A DNA stretch of 64,000 nt, from contig NZ_LQXR01000008.1 of the NCBI RefSeq assembly GCF_001590725.1, positions 27,881-91,880 on the forward strand, written 5' to 3'. Both the position numbers and the translations under genes were made by a program. Source of the DNA: Snodgrassella sp. CFCC 13594. Its GTDB lineage: Bacteria > Pseudomonadota > Gammaproteobacteria > Burkholderiales > Neisseriaceae. The notes beneath the pieces were generated by a model. The model was given only the letters and a program-made list of their open reading frames with translations. It was not told the origin of the DNA and ran no database searches. Position 1 is the stretch's first letter. Each line of letters begins with the position of its first letter. Shown here in pieces: positions 57,063-64,000 of the stretch.

Positions 57063-57698
57063 ATGCGCAACTACATCAAAATCGGCGTGGCTGGGCCTGT
57101 TGGCTCTGGCAAAACAGCCTTGATTGAAAAACTCACCCGCCAAATGGCGCAAGACTATAGCGTAGCGGTGATTACCAATGACATTTATACCCAGGAAGAT
57201 GCGGAATTTTTGACTCGCAACAGTTTATTACCCGCCGAACGCATCATGGGTGTGGAAACTGGCGGCTGCCCGCATACAGCAATTCGCGAAGATGCCAGTA
57301 TGAATCTAGAAGCCGTAGATGAAATGGTGGCTCGCTTTCCCGATGTGCAAATTGTGTTTATTGAAAGCGGTGGCGACAACCTATCGGCCACATTTAGCCC
57401 CGATTTGGCCGATGTCACCTTATTTGTGATTGACGTAGCCCAAGGTGAAAAAATCCCCCGCAAAGGTGGGCCTGGCATTACCCGCTCCGATTTATTGGTC
57501 ATCAATAAAATTGATTTAGCACCCCACGTGGGTGCCAGCTTAACCGTCATGGAACAGGACGCCCGCCGCATGCGGCAGGGTCAACCATTTGTGTTTACCA
57601 ACTTAATGGCATTGCACAATGTTGACACAGTGATTGATTGGATTAAGAAATACGCTTTACTGGAAGATGTCGGCGAACCGGCCGCACTGGTGCGCTGA
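57063..57698 (+). CDS. ureG: Urease accessory GTPase UreG
   Basis: SIMIBI-class GTPase. P-loop [17 protein letters not shown] (residues 8-24), the nickel CPH motif in [40 protein letters not shown] and [13 protein letters not shown]. 211 aa. The stop TGA shares its A with the ATG of ureD (TGATG), so both are translated together. Confidence 0.96.
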   Translation: MRNYIKIGVAGPVGSGKTALIEKLTRQMAQDYSVAVITNDIYTQEDAEFLTRNSLLPAERIMGVETGGCPHTAIREDASMNLEAVDEMVARFPDVQIVFIESGGDNLSATFSPDLADVTLFVIDVAQGEKIPRKGGPGITRSDLLVINKIDLAPHVGASLTVMEQDARRMRQGQPFVFTNLMALHNVDTVIDWIKKYALLEDVGEPAALVR

Positions 57699-58546
57699 TG
57701 CACAGCGAGCTGCGCCTAAGCACCAAACAAGCCCAATCTGATCACACGGTTTTGGATGACTGCTATTGCACCCCACCCATCAAAATACTGACTCTGCCCC
57801 ACACCCAAACTTCAGGCTGGCCAGGTACGCTGGCGGCAATGCAGATGAGTTCTTCTCCCGGTCTCTTGGCGGGCGACACCATTGATGTGCAAATTCGTTT
57901 GGCGGCACATACTCGCCTGAATCTATTCACACAGGCATTTACTCGAGTTCAAGCGATGTCGGCTGCCAATGCAGAAGCACGCCAGCACACCACGATTGAA
58001 CTGGCACACGGTAGCCATTTGAGCTATTTGCCTCATCCTTTGGTGCTCCACGCTGATGGCGCGCTGACGCAAACCACCGAAATCAATTTGGCTGATGACT
58101 GCGTGCTGATACTGGGCGAAATCATGGCATGCGGCCGTGTACTCAACGGCGAGCGCTGGCGCTTTCGCTATTTGTCATCACACCTCGCTATTCGCCACCA
58201 CCATCGGTTGGTACTCAGCGACAATATTCAATGGCATCCACAAACGCAAGATTTAGCCGTAATTGGTCAAATGGAAGATTACAGCCACCAAGCGGGCTTG
58301 TATTATGTCCACACAGGCATCAGCGAATCGGCCATGCGTGCTCGTGTCGATGCCCTCTACCAAGCATTGTCCGCTCAATGGCCAGTAGCCGATGCGCAGT
58401 GTCTTTGGGGGGTGAGTTTGGCCAATGCATCTACGCTATGCGTGCGCGCTTTGGCCCATCAAGCGCAAGTATTACAGTCATTATTGAACGAAGCGGCAAC
58501 GTGGTTGCGGCAACCTCAAAGCCCGTCTTTGGCTCCATCAAAATAA
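57698..58546 (+). CDS. ureD: Urease accessory protein UreD/UreH
   Basis: Scaffold that binds apo-urease with UreF and UreG. ILTLPHTQTSGWPGTLAAMQ is followed by SSPGLLAGDTIDVQIRLAAH and the Pro-rich LSYLPHPLVLHADGALTQTT, all conserved in UreD; then LGEIMACGRVLNGERWRF. 282 aa. It is the last gene of the cluster, unusual in that ureD often comes first. An uptake-sequence hairpin follows. Confidence 0.93.
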   Translation: MHSELRLSTKQAQSDHTVLDDCYCTPPIKILTLPHTQTSGWPGTLAAMQMSSSPGLLAGDTIDVQIRLAAHTRLNLFTQAFTRVQAMSAANAEARQHTTIELAHGSHLSYLPHPLVLHADGALTQTTEINLADDCVLILGEIMACGRVLNGERWRFRYLSSHLAIRHHHRLVLSDNIQWHPQTQDLAVIGQMEDYSHQAGLYYVHTGISESAMRARVDALYQALSAQWPVADAQCLWGVSLANASTLCVRALAHQAQVLQSLLNEAATWLRQPQSPSLAPSK

Positions 58547-58573
58547 ACACCGTATTTTTATGGTCACCATCAT

Positions 58574-58606
58574 CATTCAGGCAGCCTTGTGAGGCTGCCT
58601 GAATGC
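58574..58606 (+). terminator. Terminator of the urease operon from paired uptake sequences
   Basis: TTCAGGCAGCCT (58576-58587) and AGGCTGCCTGAA (58592-58603) form a perfect 12-bp stem with a 4-base loop, extended by CAT/ATG. It serves both ureD and the convergent LysR gene. Confidence 0.82.
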
Positions 58607-58629
58607 AAACTGATGCTTCTATCGTTGTA

Positions 58630-59529
58630 TTAAGGCAACAAACCGCTGAGCTGTCCTAAAAACCAGTTTACCCGAGGATCAGGTGTGGGCCGAGTCACCG
58701 CATAGTGCGTCACCACATAGGTTGCTTGCTGCGGCAACAATGCGGTGAGCAAACCATCGCGTACATACGGGTCGGCCATTTCTTTGGGTAAAAAACCAAT
58801 GTGGCTACCCGCCAACAGAAACAGCAAAGTTGCCTCTTGGCTGTGTGCTGTGGCCGTGGTTACCCCGGCAGTAAAACCCACACCTGTTGGCAATTGTGCA
58901 TATGTGCGTTTTACCCAAGCGTAGTCTTCCTCCAGTTTAGTGAGCGATAAATCATCCACTTTGGTGGCGGCATGATCAACATGACAATACAAATTCTGAC
59001 GCTCTTCAAATACTGGCTGATAACGCAGATTTTTCAACAAATTGCTGTAATAGCCTATGCCCAAATCCATTTGGTTGGTGGCCACTGCAGTTTCAATATC
59101 TTGCGGCGGTTTGGTATCCACGGACAAACGCAATTCTGGGTAATTGGCATAAGCACTGGCAATCACCTGACCTATCATTTTTTGGAATTGCGGCGGCAGA
59201 TGATCAATCAGACCAATGCGCAAAGTCCCAGAGAGTACAGAACGATGCCATTTGATGTTTTGCACTTCACGATGAAACTCGGTGGTTGCCTGAAGCAACA
59301 AAGTACAAGCCTCATAGAGCTGGTGACCTGCTTTCGTGAGTGCAAAACCTGCTCGACCACGGCGGCATAAGCTCACGCCCAAGCTTTCTTCCAAATGCGC
59401 CAAATGCGTACTGATGGCCGATTGCGACATGTTCAGTCGTTCTTGTGCCGCGCTCACGCCATTACATTCCACAATGGCCACAAATGCTTGCAACGCTTTT
59501 AAATCGTGCTTAATCAAAGTGTGTAACAT
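58630..59529 (-). CDS. LysR-family transcription regulator
   Basis: HTH: DLKALQAFVAIVECNGVSAA, then LNMSQSAISTHLAHLEESLG. The effector domain has GTLRIGLIDHLPPQFQKM and ends NWFLGQLSGLLP. ATG 59529 follows AAGGGCAGTT; a longer frame to 59562 has no support. 299 aa. Convergent with ureD and not in the urease operon, so regulation of urea genes is possible but unproven. Confidence 0.88.
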   Translation of the reverse strand: MLHTLIKHDLKALQAFVAIVECNGVSAAQERLNMSQSAISTHLAHLEESLGVSLCRRGRAGFALTKAGHQLYEACTLLLQATTEFHREVQNIKWHRSVLSGTLRIGLIDHLPPQFQKMIGQVIASAYANYPELRLSVDTKPPQDIETAVATNQMDLGIGYYSNLLKNLRYQPVFEERQNLYCHVDHAATKVDDLSLTKLEEDYAWVKRTYAQLPTGVGFTAGVTTATAHSQEATLLFLLAGSHIGFLPKEMADPYVRDGLLTALLPQQATYVVTHYAVTRPTPDPRVNWFLGQLSGLLP

Positions 59530-59568
59530 AACTGCCCTTGTTGGTTCCCCAAAGCCATCCATGACGCA

Positions 59569-59892
59569 TTATGCCATGGGTTGAATGAAGATGGTTTCGC
59601 CACAAGCCTGTGACAATACCGTATTCAAGACTGCAAAAAACGCCTGCCCATCGCGCATTGCCAACCACTGCCCATTGCGCTCAGCAAAATGATAGCCACC
59701 GCTTTTGGCCGCTATCCACAATTCTTGATTGGGGGTATGACGATTGACGATAATTTGTTCACCTTGTTCATTCTCGATGGTGAGTACATTTCCCCCCAAC
59801 TCGCAGTCCAAATCCCAGCCACCGGCATCAATTTGGTCTTCAATGTACCCAAACAAATCATCACTAAACTGCAAAAATTCGCTCTCATTCAT
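59569..59892 (-). CDS. cyaY: Iron-sulfur assembly protein CyaY (frataxin)
   Basis: Acidic frataxin fold: [20 protein letters not shown], then [20 protein letters not shown] and [20 protein letters not shown] (with the conserved W...S/TxxGGYHF). I chose MNESEF (59892), which matches E. coli CyaY; ATG codons at 59907 and 59922 would add 5 or 10 residues. 107 aa. Divergent from lptM-lysA, a widely kept arrangement. Confidence 0.92.
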   Translation of the reverse strand: MNESEFLQFSDDLFGYIEDQIDAGGWDLDCELGGNVLTIENEQGEQIIVNRHTPNQELWIAAKSGGYHFAERNGQWLAMRDGQAFFAVLNTVLSQACGETIFIQPMA

Positions 59893-60012
59893 GATATTGG
59901 CTTGCATCACTGTATTTTTCATTTCACAGCGCTTATCTTGCCATATAATGACGCTCAATCCTAGTTTTAACAAGGCTGAAGCACAAACCAGCCACTCCAT
60001 TTTGCGAAAGTG

Positions 60013-60189
60013 ATGCGAATGACCCGTTTTGTCTGCATTGCACTGGTGTTCAGTGCCTGCTTAACCGGCTGTGGTTACAAAGGCAACCTGTATCTGCCCA
60101 AAGAGAATGATCAAACCCGCTTTGGCGTGATTCAAACTGGCCTGAGCATTGAGCCCATTAACCCTCAAAACCTACCAAGCCATGACTGA
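60013..60189 (+). CDS. lptM: Small lipoprotein LptM (YifL-like)
   Basis: A 58-codon frame starting [20 protein letters not shown] with lipobox LTGC and mature start [12 protein letters not shown], the YifL/LptM signature (CGxKGxLYxP). LptM assists maturation of the LPS translocon LptD. ATG 60019 is an alternative start. Its stop overlaps the lysA ATG (60182) by eight bases, as usual for lptM-lysA. Confidence 0.9.
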   Translation: MRMTRFVCIALVFSACLTGCGYKGNLYLPKENDQTRFGVIQTGLSIEPINPQNLPSHD

Positions 60190-61408
60190 TATTTTGCGCT
60201 GTGAAGCCGTCCCCTTGCCTCAATTGGCGGCCGAATACGGAACACCTTTGTATGTCTATAGCGAACAAGCACTGACACAAGCCTATCAACAGTACGCTCA
60301 CTCTTTTACCACACCAAATACCTTAATTTGCTATGCGGTTAAAGCCAACAGCAATTTATCCATACTCAAACATTTTGCTCAATTGGGCAGTGGTTTTGAC
60401 ATCGTTTCAGGTGGTGAATTAGCGCGGGTTCTGGCGGCCGGTGGTGATGCCAGTAAGACTATTTTCTCTGGTGTGGGAAAAAGTGAAGCCGAAATTGAAT
60501 TTGCGTTACAGCAAGGCATTTTATGCTTCAACGTGGAATCATTGCCGGAACTTGACCGCATCAATACAGTGGCCTTTCGCCTAGGCTGTGTTGCACCCAT
60601 TTCTTTGCGTATCAACCCGGACGTGGATGCACACACGCATCCTTATATTTCCACTGGACTCAAAGCCAATAAATTCGGCATTGCTTATGCCGATGCACTG
60701 ATGGCTTATCAACATGCAGCTCAATTGCCGCATTTGCATATTGTGGGCATTGATTGCCACATTGGTTCGCAATTAACCGATCTTTCGCCATTGGTCGAAG
60801 CGCTCGAGCGGTTGCTGCTGTTGGTGGATAAATTAGCCGACAACGGCATTGTGCTACAACACATTGATTTAGGTGGCGGTGTAGGCATTGTTTATCACAA
60901 TGAAAACGTCCCCGATTTAGCGGCTTATGCCCAATCCATTCGGCAACATTTGCAAGGCACAAACCTTAAATTGATTCTAGAACCAGGCCGCAGCTTAGTG
61001 GGCAACGCAGGCATGCTGATCACGCGTGTTGAGTATATTAAAAAAGGGGAGCAGAAAAATTTCGTGATTGTGGATGCTGCTATGAATGATCTGATGCGAC
61101 CGGCCTTGTATCAGGCTTACCACCGCATTGAAAATACCACACCCAGACCACAGGCACCCATGTTGGTGGATGTGGTGGGCCCCATTTGTGAAACGGGCGA
61201 TTTCTTGGCACAAGACCGAAAACTAGCGGCCCAAACTGGTGATATATTGGCGGTGATGAGCGCAGGTGCTTACGCAGCCAGCATGGCCAGCAATTACAAC
61301 ACTCGTCCGCGCGCAGCTGAGGTCATGGTTGCAGGGTCACAGCATCGCCTAATTCGTCGTCGTGAAACCATCACAGAGCTGATGGCCAATGAACGAGACT
61401 ATGTCTAA
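60182..61408 (+). CDS. lysA: Diaminopimelate decarboxylase
   Basis: PLP enzyme, last step of lysine synthesis. The PLP Lys is in LICYAVKANSNLSIL (about residue 60); ICETGDFLA and VMSAGAYAASMASNYN are the substrate and PLP-site motifs near the C terminus, with DLGGGVGIVYHNE in the barrel. Start ATG 60182 ([11 protein letters not shown]) overlaps lptM; the ORF from 60149 includes part of lptM. 408 aa. Confidence 0.96.
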   Translation: MTDILRCEAVPLPQLAAEYGTPLYVYSEQALTQAYQQYAHSFTTPNTLICYAVKANSNLSILKHFAQLGSGFDIVSGGELARVLAAGGDASKTIFSGVGKSEAEIEFALQQGILCFNVESLPELDRINTVAFRLGCVAPISLRINPDVDAHTHPYISTGLKANKFGIAYADALMAYQHAAQLPHLHIVGIDCHIGSQLTDLSPLVEALERLLLLVDKLADNGIVLQHIDLGGGVGIVYHNENVPDLAAYAQSIRQHLQGTNLKLILEPGRSLVGNAGMLITRVEYIKKGEQKNFVIVDAAMNDLMRPALYQAYHRIENTTPRPQAPMLVDVVGPICETGDFLAQDRKLAAQTGDILAVMSAGAYAASMASNYNTRPRAAEVMVAGSQHRLIRRRETITELMANERDYV

Positions 61409-61431
61409 TCATCACCAATAGGCTGCCTGAA

Positions 61432-61459
61432 AAAAGACCATCCCTTCGGATGGTCTTTT
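61432..61459 (+). terminator. Terminator of lysA
   Basis: AAAAGACCATCC (61432-61443) pairs perfectly with GGATGGTCTTTT (61448-61459) around CTTC. An exact uptake sequence (61420-61431) lies directly before it. Confidence 0.92.
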
Positions 61460-61472
61460 GCTGCTTAACCTT

Positions 61473-61631
61473 CTATTTTCGGCGGCCAAAAATAAATGAC
61501 AATACCGCCAATACCAAAAACAGCACGAATAAAATTTTGGCAATCCCTGCCGCACCAGCTGCGATGCCCCCAAAGCCAAATACAGCAGCAATGATGGCTA
61601 TAATAAAGAAAACTACTGCGTAATGTAGCAT
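61473..61631 (-). CDS. DUF1328 (YtjA-type) small membrane protein
   Basis: 52-aa protein: [20 protein letters not shown], then [20 protein letters not shown] and LSFIFGRRK. This is the two-helix DUF1328 pattern (YAxxFxxxAxxAAxxGFxGIAxxAAxIAK). GCAGGAGTCAATC precedes the ATG. Function unknown; often stress-induced in relatives. Convergent with lysA. Confidence 0.92.
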   Translation of the reverse strand: MLHYAVVFFIIAIIAAVFGFGGIAAGAAGIAKILFVLFLVLAVLSFIFGRRK

Positions 61632-62207
61632 GATTGACTCCTGCCTTTATGTGTGAATATTGATCATGTGTGTTGAATTAAGACAATACCAATAACATCT
61701 GGTTCCCTCGACCAGCAACAGTATAAAAAGCAGACTGCCCTACCTAACTTGCTGCTTGATCAGGCTGTGCTCTCAAAAAAGAACAATGCCAACCAGTGCG
61801 TTCATATATACATTATTTTTTAGTCATCCACACGCACAATCGCGATGCTGCATTACGGCCATTATTATCCAAGCCAATGCCGCCAATGCGCTTACTTAAT
61901 AGGGTAGCGGCAGATTGAATCACAATAGATACAGTGCCTCATTTCGCTAAAATCATCCGATGAGGGTTGCACTCATTGCGGTGTAGGTTGCATACTGAAT
62001 CCACTATGCCTATGAATCAGGGTAGCCATCACCTGCCTCAGGCAATCAAAGATGTCTGCACGCGTATAGGCAAATCCGATTTGCATCATCGTCTTGCCTG
62101 ACAACAGAAGGCCTAATCAACCAGCCCAAACATATGCCACTCTGAATTATCTTATCGGCGATAATCAGCACTTCCTTGATACCGTGACACAAGCGAGCCT
62201 ATTCACC
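61632..62207. other. Intergenic region, no gene seen
   Basis: Moderately AT-rich, with no convincing frame apart from an in-frame extension of the aminotransferase from 62094 that lacks a ribosome-binding site. Promoters of the DUF1328 gene (left) and the aminotransferase (right) should lie here. Confidence 0.5.
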
Positions 62208-63419
62208 ATGACCCACTACCCATTTTCTCGAGCCATCACTAACACACCCAAATCATTCATCCGCGAAATTCTAAAACTGACCCAAAGCGAACACATCATT
62301 TCTTTTGCGGGTGGCCTGCCCAATAAAACATTGTTTCCCGTTTCAGCCATTCAGGCCGCCGCAAACAAAGTATTGAGTGACGATGGTGAAAATGTACTGC
62401 AATACAGCACCACAGAAGGCTATTTACCGTTACGCCAATGGATTGCCAAGCGCTATCTCAAATACGGCATCACCATTGCCCCCGAACAAGTACTGATTAC
62501 CTCTGGTTCGCAACAGGCACTGGACTTAATTGGTAAATTATTTTTGGATGCAGGCGATGCTGTGGCATTGGAAAATCCCAGCTATTTGGGCGCCATCCAA
62601 GCGTTTCAAATGTATCAACCTCGTTTTTACAGTGCCAACTTAACCAATGAAGGCATTGACGTTGAAGCCCTATCAGAAATCGTTCGAACCCAACAGTGTC
62701 AGTTTTTTTACGGCATCCCCAGTTTTCAAAATCCCACGGGGCTATCATACAGCTTGGCCAATCGCAAAGCAGTGGCACAATGGCTCATTCAAGATAATCG
62801 TATTATGGTCGAAGACAACCCCTATGGTGAACTGCGATTCAGTGGTGAAGATCTGCCGCCAATTTATAAATGGGCACCCGACAACACCATCATGCTGGGT
62901 ACTTTTTCCAAGGTTTGTGCACCTGGTTTCCGCCTCGGCTGGATCGTGGCACCCATACCGGTGATGGATAAATTCATCATCGCCAAACAAGCCGCGGATT
63001 TGCACACCAGTTATTTTAGTCAGCGCGTGCTTTATCAATACCTACACGACAATCTCATAGATGAGCACATCAGCAAAATTAAGCACGCCTACGCCACGCA
63101 GTGCCAAGCCATGATTGCCGCCATCCAAGCGCATTTGCCTGCATACATCACCGTCACCCAGCCTGAAGGCGGTATGTTTTTATGGCTGACGTTACCAGAC
63201 AACTGGTCTGCAATTGATTTGTTTCACATCGCGGTGCAACACGGCGTGGCTTTTGTCCCAGGCGAACCTTTTTTCGCAGATGCTCAACGCCAAAATCAAT
63301 TGCGCATGAGTTATTGCACCAATGATGAGAAAGCCATTCGCGAAGGTATTCGGCGGCTGGCGGCCGCTATGGATGAATATCAGAAACGCCTCCAAGAGCC
63401 ATCGCCACTGATCATTTAA
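62208..63419 (+). CDS. PLP-dependent aminotransferase (LysN/AadAT-like, class I/II)
   Basis: The frame begins MTHYPFSRAITNTPKSFIRE (ATG 62208). ISFAGGLPNKTLFP, YSTTEGYLPLRQWIAKRY, ITSGSQQALDLIGKLFLDAG, EDNPYGELRF and the PLP Lys in MLGTFSKVCAPGFRLGWIV (about residue 240) are those of the 2-aminoadipate/aromatic aminotransferase family. 403 aa, without the GntR domain of MocR regulators. Substrate (2-aminoadipate, aromatic or branched amino acids) is open. Convergent with rpsJ. Confidence 0.88.
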   Translation: MTHYPFSRAITNTPKSFIREILKLTQSEHIISFAGGLPNKTLFPVSAIQAAANKVLSDDGENVLQYSTTEGYLPLRQWIAKRYLKYGITIAPEQVLITSGSQQALDLIGKLFLDAGDAVALENPSYLGAIQAFQMYQPRFYSANLTNEGIDVEALSEIVRTQQCQFFYGIPSFQNPTGLSYSLANRKAVAQWLIQDNRIMVEDNPYGELRFSGEDLPPIYKWAPDNTIMLGTFSKVCAPGFRLGWIVAPIPVMDKFIIAKQAADLHTSYFSQRVLYQYLHDNLIDEHISKIKHAYATQCQAMIAAIQAHLPAYITVTQPEGGMFLWLTLPDNWSAIDLFHIAVQHGVAFVPGEPFFADAQRQNQLRMSYCTNDEKAIREGIRRLAAAMDEYQKRLQEPSPLII

Positions 63420-63624
63420 CCCATTACAAATACAGATCTAGGCAAGGAAACACGGTTCAGGCAGCCTGCGTATTATGGCTGCATATACGCAAGCTATATC
63501 TTATTTATAGTTATTACCACTCACCTACATCCCAAATCTGAAATCCCCAGCTAGCTTGGTAAAAACACGCCTGATTTGTCTTCAGTAAAATGAATAGTGT
63601 CCATAGCCTCGTCATACAGATGCA

Positions 63625-63660
63625 AAAAAGCGGATAAGCCTCTCGACTTATCCGCTTTCT
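63625..63660 (-). terminator. Terminator of rpsJ
   Basis: AAAGCGGATAAG (63627-63638) pairs with CTTATCCGCTTT (63647-63658) around CCTCTCGA; the A run on its left gives a U tract leftward. It lies directly after the rpsJ stop. Confidence 0.9.
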
Positions 63661-63673
63661 ATTCAGCAATGAA

Positions 63674-63985
63674 TTACTGTACTTTAATTTCCACGTCCAC
63701 GCCCGCTGGCAAATCCAATTTCATCAAAGCATCAGTGGTTTTATCAGTCCAATCCACGATGTCCATCAAACGCAAGTGCGTCCGAATTTCCAGCTGCTCG
63801 CGTGAAGTTTTGTTCACGTGAGGAGAACGTAAAATATTGAAACGTTCAATTTTGGTTGGCAACGGAACCGGGCCTTTTACCACCGCACCAGTACGTTTAG
63901 CAGTATCCACGATTTCTTGTGCAGAACGGTCAATCAAAGCATAGTCATACGCTTTTAGGCGAATACGGATTTTTTGGCTTTTCAT
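63674..63985 (-). CDS. rpsJ: 30S ribosomal protein S10
   Basis: 103 aa: [20 protein letters not shown], then [20 protein letters not shown] and [13 protein letters not shown], the standard S10 pattern. AGGAGCTTACTG precedes the ATG. A terminator follows with no rplC downstream, so the usual S10-rplC start of the S10 operon is broken here. Genes upstream lie outside the window. Confidence 0.97.
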   Translation of the reverse strand: MKSQKIRIRLKAYDYALIDRSAQEIVDTAKRTGAVVKGPVPLPTKIERFNILRSPHVNKTSREQLEIRTHLRLMDIVDWTDKTTDALMKLDLPAGVDVEIKVQ

Positions 63986-64000
63986 CAGTAAGCTCCTAAA

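Overview
The window comes from a member of the Neisseriaceae. The main evidence is a DNA uptake sequence, AGGCTGCCTGAA or its complement, found exactly about 28 times from 8.7 kb onward and often as paired inverted copies that form terminators. This spelling is the dialect described for Simonsiella (simDUS), not the GCCGTCTGAA form of pathogenic Neisseria. Gene content agrees: an RmpM-type OmpA protein, a DsbC lipoprotein, an Lrp gene flanked by tandem sibling sRNAs, and the plsX-fabH-fabD-fabG group. Species cannot be fixed from this sequence; urease plus simDUS points to the Simonsiella/Alysiella/Conchiformibius side of the family.

Layout. 1 to about 6.6 kb is the early end of a Mu-like transposable prophage, running off the left edge: an S24-type repressor facing a leftward early operon of Ner, a DNA-binding protein, transposase A, ATPase B and small overlapping genes. 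Host DNA resumes before a CAT-anticodon tRNA (6.7 kb). 7-13 kb holds ychF (frameshifted), a glycine-zipper protein, tyrS and argG. 13-17 kb holds a papain-like lipoprotein, dctA, tRNA-Pro, an RsmI-like methylase and maf. 17-23 kb is yceD-rpmF-PRTase-plsX-fabH-glycosyltransferase-fabD-fabG. 23-28 kb holds cysB, rmpM (frameshifted) and metG. 28-38 kb is mostly minus strand: ubiJ, LOG, PhzF, pheA, MFS exporter, argF, dapE, alr and dadA, with lrp divergent. 39 kb carries two tandem sRNA genes. 39.7-43.8 kb holds tyrA, an exonuclease, a hydrolase, dsbC and an acyl-CoA-binding protein. 44-58.5 kb is a urea island: urtABCDE, then ureA, B, C, E, F, G and D mixed with other genes. 58.6-64 kb holds a LysR gene, cyaY-lptM-lysA, a DUF1328 protein, an aminotransferase and rpsJ.

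How the genes work together. The urt genes encode a five-part ABC importer for urea. Urease (UreABC) with maturation factors UreDEFG and a HupE/UreJ nickel-permease-like protein turns urea into ammonia. UreA and UreB are separate proteins, as in most bacteria. dadA, alr and lrp form an alanine racemisation and oxidation module. The fab group makes fatty acid and phospholipid precursors. pheA, tyrA, argF, argG, dapE and lysA are amino-acid biosynthesis genes.

The strongest non-coding signal is a pair of perfect 62-bp repeats at 39175-39236 and 39480-39541. On the minus strand each is the 3' part of a short RNA gene with its own promoter at the same distance, a gene-specific 5' hairpin, two CU-rich anti-Shine-Dalgarno stretches and a terminator. 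They look like the sibling sRNAs known in Neisseria as RcoF1/RcoF2 (NmsRA/NmsRB, NgncR_162/163). ychF and rmpM are each broken by one missing base, in both cases probably a C in a short C run, so sequencing error should be excluded before calling them pseudogenes.
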